This document shows, piece after piece, positions 12,137-22,199 of a stretch of DNA of 52,649 nucleotides. The notes below the pieces were generated by a model. That model was not told the DNA's origin. It was given only the letters and a program-made list of their open reading frames with translations, and searched no databases. The DNA is from Ophiothrix spiculata (Eukaryota; Echinodermata; Ophiuroidea; Amphilepidida; Ophiotrichidae), in NCBI GenBank assembly GCA_000969725.1, contig JXSR01S072124.1. The stretch is one strand, 5' to 3'. The first letter of the stretch is position 1; each line of letters begins with the position of its first letter. The position numbers and the translations under genes were made by a program.

Positions 12137-13573
12137 GTAGTAGTAGTAAAGTAATCTTTATTCAGGGTTTTAAACTCATATCAGTTACAAAAACTGGTCT
12201 CCCATGAGACCCTGACAAAAATAATATATCAATTTAAATATATTTACAAAATGATAATGATTTACATTCTAAGATATATATACAATATTTACATACAGTA
12301 GTGGTCATGTGATTTGAACATATTTAAGATAAAATACTTCCATACAAAGGAACCAAAATTCAGACAGAAGTTATTTCATGACATATGTTTTGAATGAACT
12401 GGAGGTCATTGACATGGCCTGATTTCTGACATTGCATGGGAGTTTATTCCAATTTGTACTAGAACGATATAAAAAGGTACGCTTGCCAGCATTTATATTG
12501 AAAGAGGGAATAACAAGACTATTTGAAGATTGACTTCGAGTGTTATGTGAATGAATACTAGATGTATACTTAAAATGGCAAGAAAGATATGATGGGGCCT
12601 CATGGACAAGACATTTGAAAACCAAAAGAAGAAGCTGATTCTGCCATCTTTTATTCAGTTTATGCCAATTTAAAGTTGACATTAAATGTTCAATAGAGGT
12701 TCTTATATCAGCATTCAGAAGTATACGGGCAAGCTTATTTTGCAAAATTTGAAGAGAATTCAGGTGTTCCATGTTGAAATTTGTCCAAACAGCACTACAG
12801 TAATCAAAGTGAGGAAACACCAGAGCATTTGCAAGCATATTAAGACTTTTTGAAGGAAGATAGAATTTTACTCTACGAATAACACCAATGCGTTTTGATA
12901 TAATTTTAGAAATATAATCAACATGTTCAGACCAGGATAGAGTAGGATCAAAAATAATACCCAGATACTTAAATTTATCAACTCTTTCAATTGAAGTATT
13001 GTTATACATCAGGTTAATATTTGCAAAGTTATAGAGAAGATGGGGAGTACCAAAAACCATAAATTTAGTTTTCTTAATATTAAGAGTAAGCTGGTTGTTC
13101 TCAAACCAGTGACCGATCTTGGAAAGGCTATCATTCATATTCTTATGAAGAGTTTCATGGTCAGATGCAGTAAACAAGAGAGTGGTATCGTCTGCATACA
13201 TAACACACTTGCAATTAACATAATCAGGAAGAGTGTTTACATATATGATAAACAATAGTGGACCCAAGATCGATCCCTGGGGAACTCCAATATCAATATT
13301 TTTAACATCTGAAAAGGTGGAATTTATACAAACAGTTTGAGTTCTGTTACTTAGATAAGAAGAAAACCAATTTAAAGTACAACCATTAATACCATAGCTT
13401 TTAAGTTTCTTAAGAAGAATGTTATGATTTACTGTATCAAATGCCTTTTTAAGATCAATAAATAAGGCACCTGTTATCTTACTATTATTCATGTTATTGA
13501 GGATATGATCAGTGACATCATCTAAAACAACTGGGGCAGTGTGGAAATTGAAGATAAAATGCAGATGATATTG
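12131..13573 (-). mobile_element. 5'-truncated non-LTR retrotransposon (CR1/L2-like)
   Basis: A - strand insertion of about 1.44 kb. From its 5' end it holds the reverse transcriptase and the C-terminal part of the polyprotein, then a 3' UTR with a hairpin GGTCTC-ATGG-GAGACC, an AATAAA signal and a microsatellite tail of ACT units near 12134-12148. Target duplications of 9 bp (CACTAAGTA) flank both sides. The endonuclease half and the first RT motifs are absent, which is normal for incomplete target-primed reverse transcription. The intact frame and readable target duplication suggest a young insertion. Confidence 0.9.
12371..13573 (-). CDS. Reverse transcriptase, 5'-truncated ORF2 of the retrotransposon
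   Basis: About 400 codons without a stop or frameshift. Counting from the truncation point, the visible RT blocks are FIDLKKAFDTVNH (about residues 39-51), GVPQGSILGPLLF (97-109), the catalytic YADD (127-130), LTLNIKKTKFMVF (163-175) and FKYLGIIFD (about 202-210). The C-terminal connector and thumb region typical of CR1/L2-clade elements follows (SYLSCHF and NKLPCNVRN near the end). In a full element this protein nicks target DNA and copies its own RNA into the nick; here the endonuclease and the RT start are missing. The frame runs into the flanking target duplication, so its apparent start codon is not real. Both catalytic aspartates remain, but without its 5' part the copy cannot move by itself. 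Confidence 0.93.
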   Translation of the reverse strand, partial: QYHLHFIFNFHTAPVVLDDVTDHILNNMNNSKITGALFIDLKKAFDTVNHNILLKKLKSYGINGCTLNWFSSYLSNRTQTVCINSTFSDVKNIDIGVPQGSILGPLLFIIYVNTLPDYVNCKCVMYADDTTLLFTASDHETLHKNMNDSLSKIGHWFENNQLTLNIKKTKFMVFGTPHLLYNFANINLMYNNTSIERVDKFKYLGIIFDPTLSWSEHVDYISKIISKRIGVIRRVKFYLPSKSLNMLANALVFPHFDYCSAVWTNFNMEHLNSLQILQNKLARILLNADIRTSIEHLMSTLNWHKLNKRWQNQLLLLVFKCLVHEAPSYLSCHFKYTSSIHSHNTRSQSSNSLVIPSFNINAGKRTFLYRSSTNWNKLPCNVRNQAMSMTSSSFKTYVMK

Positions 13574-13582
13574 CACTAAGTA

Positions 13583-14255
13583 AAGCCTTCTTGATTTTGT
13601 AGTTACCTATAGTCTCAACACACTTTTTACTAGTTTTACAGTTTTGCTAGTCATTCTCACTGCATATTTTTTTAAAAATGAGTTAAAAGATAAAGTTTAG
13701 GCATAGTGATAGAGTAATGTATGCAGGTATGTCTGGGCATAAGATTGAAAGGCATACTTCTAGGGCCTCACCACTCAAGGGGATAGTACAGGCTTGTGCA
13801 AATTGCAGATAGCCCTCAGATGGGTCTAAATAAGAATAAAAATAGTTGGATAAATCGTGTTTTGATAATGGCCTTTTTTAAAATTAGAATCATCAAAATA
13901 AATTGATTCAAGTATATTATTTCTGTGTTTTTTCAGGAAGGATTCTATACTGAAAATATTACCATATTTTACGGTGGAAGACATGTATTTTCTGACGTTA
14001 AATCCTGTAAAAACAATTTAAAGGTTGTTAAAGTAAATTTTACGGCAAGTCTCTGTAGCTTGACATCATTGTGTATATTTTACGAAATTTCCTGTTAATT
14101 GTGAATTTTCTGAATCTTAGATATCATTTTGAACTTAATTGTCATGAATCAAATGCAAACTGTTTATAAAATAACTGAATACTCTTTAAAATCTTTGATT
14201 GAAGGAGTAATGCATCAATTTGCGCTTTAAATATAATTAAAAACCCGCTTTGCCT
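13583..14255. other. Non-coding stretch, nothing supported
   Basis: AT-rich. TTTTACG words recur loosely (13950-14100). No gene or repeat boundary is seen. Confidence 0.4.
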
Positions 14256-14447
14256 AACAGTCACTGAATGGCCCAGATGATACACTTGATTTCCACACAC
14301 TAGACCCGGGTTCAATTTCCACACAAATAGGTAATTTTGAGTGTAAATGAAATATAAGGCAATCACCTTCAGTCATAAGGACATGAGCAAGATGACTTTC
14401 AGAAGATATTTTTTATATCAAAAAAAAAAAAATAACAAAATAAAAGA
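14256..14447 (+). repeat. tRNA-derived SINE with A-rich tail
   Basis: A + strand head with an exact A-box match TGGCCCAGATG (14269-14279) and a near B box GGTTCAATTTC (14309-14319). A body of about 100 bases follows, then an A-rich tail near 14420-14447. The tRNA-like fold is degraded, so this is a retroposon and not a tRNA gene. Confidence 0.65.
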
Positions 14448-16001
14448 TTTTATAAAATTGACTTGATTTTTTTTTCAGTGTAGCAAATTTTTCAAAGCAG
14501 TCAACAACATATTTGCCTTGAGCAGTGGATTTTGGAAGCTTTAGGAAAGCTAAATGTTCTCATTACTATCCAGGGTTGCATTTGGTTCTAGAGACATATC
14601 TTATCCCCTGGTTCTCCTTGTGCTTAGACCGGAATGATCCAATCTAATAGGTGAAATCCTCAAAATCGTCTCCAAATCTTTGCCGAAGGGTAGAATGGTT
14701 TAACAGAATTCTGGCATAATTTGGATTTTTGCTTTTGGCAATAAGCCTAGATTGCTAATAACGAAGATAACTCCTGTCTGTATTGTCTAGTCAGTCACAA
14801 GATGGTTTACATGGTTGTCTCTAAATTATATGGCGAACATTAATTAACTAAATTCAAAAATACAAATTGAAACATTTTTAAATATTGAACTAAAAGTATA
14901 TCCTGGGTCTTATAGCATAGTACTTATTTATTAATTCACATAATAATAGCAATGGTTTTGTCTTAAAATTTGAGACTGTTCATTGCTCCCAGTCGTAATT
15001 TGATCAGTCTCTAGGCTCAGTTACAGTATGGGTTCTGGCCCTACGGTTAAGCACAGCATATCTGGATGGTCTGTTCCAGTCTCAAACCTTAGACGAGACA
15101 ACTGGATTGATCCATATGACAAGTAGATTGATTAAACTTTGTCACTTATCTTTTGGAAGTTGTTGTATATTTGTTCCATCATCATTCTGCTCCAGACTGT
15201 ATATTATAGTAAAACTTGTGCCCTCACTTTGAAAAAGTTGTGACGTTTGCTAACATTTAACTGTAACAGAACATCTAGGTTCGGATTACACTTGGAAATG
15301 CTACAATATATTCCAATCCTGCAAATTTTCAGCATTTAGATTTTTTGAAATATTATTTTACCTTAATTAAACCAATGTCTGGTTAAGCAAAATAAGCGGT
15401 GCTCTGGTGAAATAAGCAGAAAAAGTAGCAAATTTCAAAATTGAGTTTATGACATATTTTAATTCTCTATAATCTCAGCTTTCAAGTAATATATAATATG
15501 TCACACATTCTGTCTCCATTCTCCATTTAGAGATCAAAATTCAAAGCATTCCACTGAAAATCTGGCAATAAAAATGAGCTGCAAATCAATTTTAAAATCA
15601 CTTATTACTATAGTGTATGATACCAAAATGTTATCAATTAAAAGTGATTAATTGCACTTTTTGGCATAATTTACCTTCAAAACTCGAGGTATAGCTAAAC
15701 ATTTTATGTATGGATGCGATTTATTTCAAAAACAAAATTAGGCATTTTCACTATATTTTTACTTTAGAGGCCATTTATTCAAAATCTTCAATTGAGACTT
15801 TGCCTCATTTTGCCAAAGCAACCTATAAATGTTTGAAATAAACCATGTAGTCATCAAGGAGTATTTTCTTGCTATGTAAATGAAAGAGAGACAGAGAAAA
15901 GACAAGAGAGAATACGTATTTATCCAGAGTTTTGTATTTGTCATAACATTCTGAAACAGCTTGTTCATGTAGGGTTTTATAATGTATTTTATTTAAATTC
16001 T
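14448..16001. other. Non-coding stretch, nothing supported
   Basis: I see no exon, RNA gene or clear inverted repeat in this 1.5 kb. Confidence 0.4.
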
Positions 16002-16005
16002 TTAA

Positions 16006-16443
16006 CACTTATGTGCATAAGGTGTTTTAGAATCCTGTTAGTGCACAATTAAGAGGTGGGGGGGCGGGGGGCATATAGACCCTGGATTTCGAACGCTTTA
16101 AAAACAATGTTCTCCACATTGGAAATATGTTTTCCCAAAGGAATTTTTCAATGAAATTTGCCTCATAATAGCAGATTATAATTACAAATACATTGCTGAA
16201 ATAAAAATTCAAAAAAGGTTGTTTTGTTTCGGTTTTAGTGACTAAACAAAATTCGAACAGCGCCATCATTTTACCAGTTTATGCTAATTATCTCAAAAAC
16301 GACACAACCGATTTGAATTTTTTTGCACCAAAACATGCATAACACCTACCTTGACAATTACATAAAACAGCTTTTTTGGGTTATGTTGGGTTTAAAAACA
16401 AAATCCAGGATCCATATGGACCCCCCTTATGCACTTAAAAGTG
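16006..16443. mobile_element. TTAA MITE, CACTTATGTGCATAAGG family
   Basis: A 438-bp element flanked by TTAA (16002-16005 and 16444-16447). The left end CACTTATGTGCATAAGG pairs with the right end CCTTATGCACTTAAAAGTG. Subterminal regions also pair: GACCCTGGATTT on the left and AAATCCAGGATCC on the right. A G-rich run occurs near 16056-16071. No coding capacity. Confidence 0.75.
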
Positions 16444-16604
16444 TTAATATTTGATTGTGGTGCTTGTGAACATACAAACAATGTAGCAAAATTCTTTAAT
16501 ATTTAATGTGTTGCTTTCAGAGGTTCCGTGCCTATTGATCATGCTGTCACATAAGAGGTTACTACCAGTTAAATACATTTTGAAATAGTCAAAATTGGCC
16601 CTGT

Positions 16605-16655
16605 TATACCGTGGAAATAGTAGATTAAGCTTATCTACTATTTCCATGGTTATAC
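16605..16655. repeat. Near-perfect palindrome, about 50 bp
   Basis: The arms GTGGAAATAGTAGAT and ATCTACTATTTCCATGG face each other across TAAGCTT. The paralogous duplicate (near 18637-18657) has only GTTATAAGCTGTTAT at this point, so the arms were gained here or lost there. Confidence 0.7.
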
Positions 16656-16947
16656 AAAATGTACTTCACATACATCACCTTAAGATGTTGAATACAACAA
16701 ATTTATCTTTTTTAAACAGTTACATTCCTTAATATTTAATGCTACTCTATGCTTGTTGAGCTGTCAAATCCTTTCCCCAGAAGTCAAAGATTTCCAAATA
16801 ATTGATGAGTGTCTTACTTATAATAGTGACACGGTTTAGCTGATTCCCCTATGGTTGTTATTATATCTCGCTATCTTGTCACTTGTCATGTTTAATTCTA
16901 ATTTTGTGCTATTATACAGTTTGCTATTGGGATAGTTAGGTATAATT

Positions 16948-17201
16948 GAGGACCCTAGAACCAGATGGGGGTTAAGTCACATTGAGTGCAAACTGAGAAA
17001 ATGGCACAAACGTACATGATATCATTTGTGTTGTCTTTAATGTTATTTCTGTATCTCGCAGTGACTCTTACGCATGCTCTGATCATCAAATTACTACAAA
17101 ACATGTACAGAATGTAGAAATGAGAATTCTGTAGCAGGAAATTGACACAACTCAATTTTCAAGATTTTGTGACTTAATCCCCTTTTAGTTCTAGGGTCCT
17201 C
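16948..17201 (-). mobile_element. TIR element with AATT target duplication, copy 1
   Basis: A 254-bp element with inverted repeats of about 33 bases starting GAGGACCCTAGAAC. AATT flanks both sides (16944-16947 and 17202-17205). The duplicate lacking the element reads GGTAATTCTTAAT near 19829-19841, so AATT belongs to the target. A second copy in opposite orientation is at 21626-21865. The shared 60-odd-codon ORF in both is not a gene. Confidence 0.8.
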
Positions 17202-17205
17202 AATT

Positions 17206-17772
17206 CTTAATAGTGATGTCTCATTTTAGTTCAGATTATCAGTTATATAATTTGTTTCTCACTTGAAAATCCACAAATTTCATAATTATAATGAAGACTT
17301 TGAAGTGTTAGGTTTTTATTTTTTTTGAGCAATGCATTAGTTTTGTAAAGACAAGGTTTCTAAAACTGTAAAATTCTGAAAATGTGATGCAGTAGTTCAT
17401 CAGTAGACTTAGCCCTAGATTGTAAAACTTGAAAGAATAATTGAAAACGTCCTATATGTGACCATCCATCTCAAACAAGCCGTAAATGCAGCAGACTTCA
17501 TTTTGCGCTGCAGGTGAAAATACAAGGTTTTATTTTGCCCACATTGATTTTTTGACTGATTCACAATCCTGGTGCTTAATTCAGAACACCAGCAAAGTTT
17601 CATTTCAAGAAAACAGAAATATGAAATATAACTATATTTTGAGGACAATCAACAGAAAATATAGGGGTTACAGATCTTTGAAGGCATTTACCTTAGTTAT
17701 ACATTTTACTCCCCAGCAACCTTTGACGGACCATGACTTTAATTCTGTAAATCGAGTGAAGTTCATTTAGGG
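17206..17772. other. Non-coding stretch with a dispersed repeat end
   Basis: Near 17454-17484 the words TGTGACC, TCAAAC and AGCCGTAAA occur in the same order as near 30418-30446, marking a dispersed repeat whose ends I cannot place. No gene is supported. Confidence 0.4.
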
Positions 17773-17780
17773 GTCATTTT

Positions 17781-18033
17781 CAGAGGCGGCGGAACCGTGT
17801 GGGCCATGTGGGCTTTGGCCGCACCACTTTTCAGCCAGAAAATAAAATAAATAATAATATTTTGATGTGTTTTATTATAGTCCTAGCAATAATAACCAAA
17901 AAAATAGTACTGTACAAATGCGTTTTTAGTAACTATTGTCTGTCTTGGACTTACTTGTTTCTTTATTCATGTCATTTTTGGTAACTAAGGGGCCACAGGC
18001 CGCACCACTTTTATTTTCCTTCTGACGCCCCTG
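17781..18033. mobile_element. hAT-like MITE with perfect 8-bp target duplication
   Basis: A 253-bp element. The ends CAGAGGCGGCGGAA and TTCTGACGCCCCTG are imperfect inverted repeats. GTCATTTT stands on both sides (17773-17780 and 18034-18041), and an 8-bp duplication is the hAT signature. GGCCGCACCACTTTT occurs twice inside, near each end. There is no transposase, so the element is non-autonomous. Confidence 0.85.
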
Positions 18034-18189
18034 GTCATTTTAATCCTTATAACATGCTCTAAGAGGTTGCTTTTATGGCTGGTTTGTGATGGACAGCCAC
18101 ATATAATAATAGAGATAGAGTTTAGTGTAAACCCATCACTTAATCTATTTATCTTTGTCATGTGTTACAAAAATAAATAGTTAACTTAA

Positions 18190-18603
18190 CGGAGCCCTGT
18201 CCGATTGGGACAGCATTTTTTCAAACTTTCTGAGATTTTGGTACCAAAATATTCCTCATATTTTTCTCATTACCCATGTGAAATTTTACAGCTGAAACAT
18301 GTTGCATTTTGGAGAGATAGGTGAAAATGTGTTAAATTATTAATATTATAGAAACCATGAATATTATTTACACAGTAAAGATATTGGGGAGTTGTTATGG
18401 GGAATATTACAATCTAAATGCAGATTGCGGTTGCACAATTACAGAGTTGCACATAGTTCCATAGGCAAATGGAAAATACAAAATTGCTCATAAAATCAAA
18501 AAGGTTGTTCTAATTTAACTGACATTTGGAATTGAAGCATCTTAAGTAGTGATCTTTCATATGAAAGTGAAAACTAAAATTTGGAAAATCGGACCATGTA
18601 CCT
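18190..18603 (+). mobile_element. TTAA MITE, family B, copy 1
   Basis: A 414-bp element flanked by TTAA (18186-18189 and 18604-18607). The right end AATCGGACCATGTACCT and the left end GGAGCCCTGTCCGATT pair imperfectly. The inner text matches 39167-39493, for example GAGATTTTGGTACCAAA, CATATTTTTCTCAT and AAATCGGACCA. It sits at a TTAA that marks the start of duplication copy 2. Confidence 0.8.
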
Positions 18604-18604
18604 T

Positions 18605-19935
18605 TAAATACATTTTGAAATAGTGATATCCTCTCTTGTTATAAGCTGTTATTATACTTCATATATACAGTATTTAGAAGTTGAATACAACAAATATATC
18701 TTTTTAAACAGTAATTCTGTAGTATTTAATGCAACTCCATGCTTGTTGAGCTGTTAAATCCTTTCCCCAGAAGTCAAAGATTTAGAAATAATTGATGAGT
18801 GCCTTACTTATACTAGGTGTGTTTCCACGACGGGTTCACTTTCGAAAGGTACTCACTTTCGAAAGTGAACTCACAGGTGAGTAACCGTGGAAACGCACTC
18901 GTAGGTAATCACCTTCGAAAGGAACATACCTCAACTGTGAGTTTTCAACTACAAGAAATCTTATGGTTGACTTGCAGTTGACGGCTTACCTTCGAAAGTG
19001 AAATCCCGTGGAAACAACTCGCAGTTGACAACTTGCAGTTGAGCGCGACCTTGAAACAAAAGCCATACCAAAACCTACAAGCAAGCACTATCTCGCTTTA
19101 ATAGTGTATTACAACGGAACTTATTGATGATTTTGGACCGTTTCCGCCATATTTATTTAATTGAGTAACATGTCATCAGTATATAGGCCTTATAGTATAC
19201 GTTGGTATGCCCAGGCTGATCATTGCAACTCATTCAAAATGATAACAGTTACTGCTTTTCAAAAGAAAATATGTTCATTTATATAAGCACAACATTTATC
19301 GGCGTCTTTCATAATATACATTGACATTATTTTGACGTATGCTCACTTTGCTTAAAATCTAATTTCATATAGCATGGTCTTAATTGTTGCTAAAGTTCAA
19401 ACACTATAACACAAAATTTCCTAGTGTGGCCATCATTACTATCTAGGCCTATTTCTGAACAACAGCCCAATTTATGTACCTTTGCAGTATTTTGGTTTCA
19501 GGTCAAATAACGTCACTCATTTCAACAGTACTATTTTATACTGGTATAAACTGTGTATTCAACTTCGAAAGAGAGTTCCTTTCAAAGTTGAAAGTTATCG
19601 TGGAGACGGCCGCTTATAGTTTAGGGGATTAGTATTCCTTTTGAAAGTGAGTACCTTTTGAAACAGAACTCGTCGTGGAAACATACCTAATATCAGACAC
19701 AGTTTAGTTGTAGTATGGTTGTTATTATAACGCTATCTTGTCACTTGTCATGTTTTATTCCAACATTTTGTTTCAACAGTTTTGAATTTGCATATATTTA
19801 CAATTTTGTTGTTTGGATAGTTGGAGAGGTAATTCTTAATCCTGATGTCTCATTTGTTTTTCTTCAAATAATCAGTTATGTATGATTTAATGTCCACTTG
19901 AAAAATCACAATTATTATATGGAAGATATTATTTG
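18605..19935. repeat. Old tandem duplication, copy 2
   Basis: Partner of 16565-17300. It is split by the 872-bp element at 18816-19687. Host text resumes at 19688 and runs on to the TAATTCTTAAT site that is empty of the AATT element. Confidence 0.8.
18816..19687. mobile_element. TIR element with CTTTCGAAAG subterminal palindromes
   Basis: An 872-bp insertion. The left end GGTGTGTTTCCACGACGGG pairs with the right end CGTCGTGGAAACATACC. TA lies on both sides (18814-18815 and 19688-19689), and a 3-bp duplication cannot be excluded. The ends are packed with CTTTCGAAAG-like palindromes (three between 18839 and 18920, more at 19563-19670) and with CAACTGCAAG or AACTGC words. The duplicate at 16814-16830 is empty here, which proves insertion. 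I recognise no transposase in it. Confidence 0.8.
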
Positions 19936-20419
19936 CAATTAAAGTTATTGTTTTTTATTTCTTTGTGCTCTAGTTTTTGTCTCACCTGAAAAGAGATATA
20001 CCATTCCTTGAAACTGTCCTGCGTCCGCTGTCCACAATTCATGTCCAGAACAAATCTTGGAAACAGTATGCCCTGATTTGAATGGCCGCTATACAATTAT
20101 ACTGCATTCCTGTAAAATATTGAGACTGTCATATCATGGCTCGTCATGGTCATTATAACAACTTCCATAGCATGGCATTGTAGTAACTGTACAGTGACCA
20201 TTAAAATCATTGTAAAGTGCAACAATTGTTTTGGGGTCCAGTATCTTTCGAAAGTTCTATCTCTGCCATTTACGCACAAATTTTCACAAGTGAGGTGTTT
20301 CGTGAAAGAACAAAGATGCAGCAATAAATTGTATATTTTGGAAACATACCGAATCATCAGACTTTGATACACTGCCAATCTAAAGACATGACACATTTCT
20401 TTTTGTGCCAGGCGTAGTT

Positions 20420-20540
20420 TGAGGGGTGATTCCAAATTATGATATCTCATTATTGTTCAAATTTTGTATATATTATCTAATGTATAAGTTTGATGCCCAG
20501 TTGGAAATCATGTATTGAAGATATCTGAATTTTCACCAAT
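20420..20540. repeat. Dispersed copies of a 110-bp local motif
   Basis: A block reading roughly GATGTCTCATTTTGTTCAGATT, then a TATA-rich part, then CACTTGAAAAT recurs at about 17212-17280, 19845-19910, 20440-20510, 20749-20815 and 22092-22160 with strong divergence. This suggests several rounds of local duplication across 16.5-22.2 kb. No function is visible. Confidence 0.5.
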
Positions 20541-21038
20541 TGTCATATAATTATTGCCATTAGAAGTTCCATAAAGAAAAGGTTTTGAAACTGCAAATTT
20601 TTTTTAAAACTTTTGATACATACTACTTTTTCTGTAGATTACTCATCTTATTTTTTTAGAGCAGTGACATACTTTAGTTTGCATGTTTTGTCACAACTCG
20701 GTGTTTAATATTTTATTGTTTGACTAGTTAGAGAGGTCATTCTAAATCGTGGTGTCTCATTTTGTTCAGATTATGAATTATATTCAGTTGTATAATGTGA
20801 TACTCGCTTGAAAACGTACAATCCAATACTAAAAAGATGTCATTTTAACAATGAGTCTCTGCTTCTTTCTTATCTTTGATCACCTGGAGAGATAAATGTA
20901 TTGTTTAGGTGGTTTAAGAGTAGCTGTCATTGCGGCAGATGACCAAGCTTGTAGTTGCGGCAAACGACCAAGCATTTGCAATTTTGAATTGTCGTAATGT
21001 AGCTTGACACATATGCATAGTGCCGCGATGATCTGTTA

Positions 21039-21321
21039 AATAAATGTAATAAATAAATGTTGCTGCTTATATATCGCTTTTCCAGAATTGATCAAAGCAC
21101 TTTATATTTATTCCGTTACGGCGCGTTACCGCTAGAATACAGCCAGTTGCCAATTAAGGCGCTCAATGTCAGTATTCGTAGTAACTACCCATATAACGCT
21201 TAGGTCGATGAAGTGTGATATAGTGATTTGTCCAGGTTCACAACACGTTGGCACAAACGGGACTCGAACTTACAACCTCACGTTTATGAGTCCTGTCGAT
21301 TTCAGCTAAACCACATGTGCC
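21039..21321 (-). repeat. SINE with a tRNA-Met-like head
   Basis: A - strand retroposon. The head (21321-21249) keeps the outline of a 73-base tRNA: acceptor arms GGCACA/TGTGCC pair, the A box is TAGCTGAAATCG, the anticodon loop is CTCATAA (anticodon CAT) and the B box is GTTCGAGTCC. The D, anticodon and T stems have several mismatches, so it is not a working tRNA. The body continues to a tail of AAATAAATGT-type words near 21039-21062. Confidence 0.75.
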
Positions 21322-21625
21322 CAAGAAAATTTGAATTTATTTGAACTCAAAACGATGTGTTGTTGTGACCATCACGACAGGGTAATCAATATATTGGCTT
21401 GTCGTGCTTGCCGCAAAATTTTCAAGGTACGACAAGGTTGAGTTTGCACATTGTAAATTTGTGATGTCACGCTGGTCGTATGAAAACCAGCTTTGTTTGT
21501 AGCATGAGTTTAAATTCTTAATGTTCATTCATTTGAGCATTGGATGAATTTTCACCAATTATCATCATACATTTAAGATAGGTCGATCGTCTGTGATTAT
21601 TTCCATTAAAATAATACCTTCAATT

Positions 21626-21865
21626 GAGGAGCCTAGAACTAAAAGGGGGTTAAGTCACAAAATCTTGAAAATTGAGTTGTGTCAATTTCCTGCTACAGAA
21701 TTCTCATTTCTACAATCTGTACAAGTTTTGTAGTAATTTGATGATCAGAGCATGTGTAAGAGTCACTGCAAGATACAGCAATACCATTAAAGACAACACA
21801 AATGATATTTTTGTTGTGCCATTTTCTCAGTTTGTACTCAATATGACTAGGGTTCTAGGGTCCTC
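21626..21865 (+). mobile_element. TIR element with AATT target duplication, copy 2
   Basis: A 240-bp element flanked by AATT (21622-21625 and 21866-21869). Ends GAGGAGCCTAGAAC and GGTTCTAGGGTCCTC. It matches the copy at 16948-17201 in reverse orientation, including GTCAATTTCCTGCTACAGAA and GATGATCAGAGCATG. Confidence 0.8.
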
Positions 21866-21869
21866 AATT

Positions 21870-21936
21870 GTAAAGTTTAATAAATACTGAAGTAAAGTTT
21901 AATAAATACTGATTGTAAAGTTTAATAAATACTGAT
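21870..21936. repeat. Three tandem copies of a 21-23-bp unit
   Basis: GTAAAGTTTAATAAATACTGA occurs three times head to tail right after the AATT element. The unit includes the bases at the element border, so the array may have grown from that junction. Confidence 0.8.
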
Positions 21937-22199
21937 CAACATCTTGCTTGATAGCTGAAACTAGGTCTTAGTGTGAGCCCCATAGTGATTACCTCATCTA
22001 GTATGTCAATGTTCAGGTTTTTTCTCAAACTTTGCATTGACATTCAACTTAATTGTTCTGATTGTTTATTGAAGAGTTCATTTTAAACTGTGATGTCTCA
22101 TTTTGTTCAGATTTTGTATTATGATCAGTTTTATAGTTTAATGCCTACGTGGAGATTCATACTTTTAGAAGTAGGAAATATCTTTTTCACTTTGAATAT

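Larger units (their letters stand above)
16565..17300. repeat. Old tandem duplication, copy 1
   Basis: This shares long ordered matches with 18605-19935, such as TTGAATACAACAAAT, ATGCTTGTTGAGCTGT, CCTTTCCCCAGAAGTCAAAG and TATCTTGTCACTTGTCATG. Copy 1 carries the AATT element at 16948-17201 and a palindrome at 16605-16655. Copy 2 carries different insertions. No coding signal is present. Confidence 0.8.

Noticed and set aside
13040..13258. + strand frame opposite the reverse transcriptase
   Set aside because: A shadow of the real - strand RT frame.
20097..20450. 117-codon frame on the - strand
   Set aside because: No motif, and it lies in a region of diverged local repeats.
21249..21321. Functional tRNA-Met gene
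   Set aside because: Several mismatches in the anticodon and T stems and a directly attached SINE body. It is a retroposon head.
16955..21890. Nearly identical short proteins of 66-72 residues predicted at 16955-17155 (-) and 21672-21890 (+)
   Set aside because: Both lie inside the two copies of the AATT element. The similarity comes from shared repeat DNA, and the frames run past the element into unrelated flanks.
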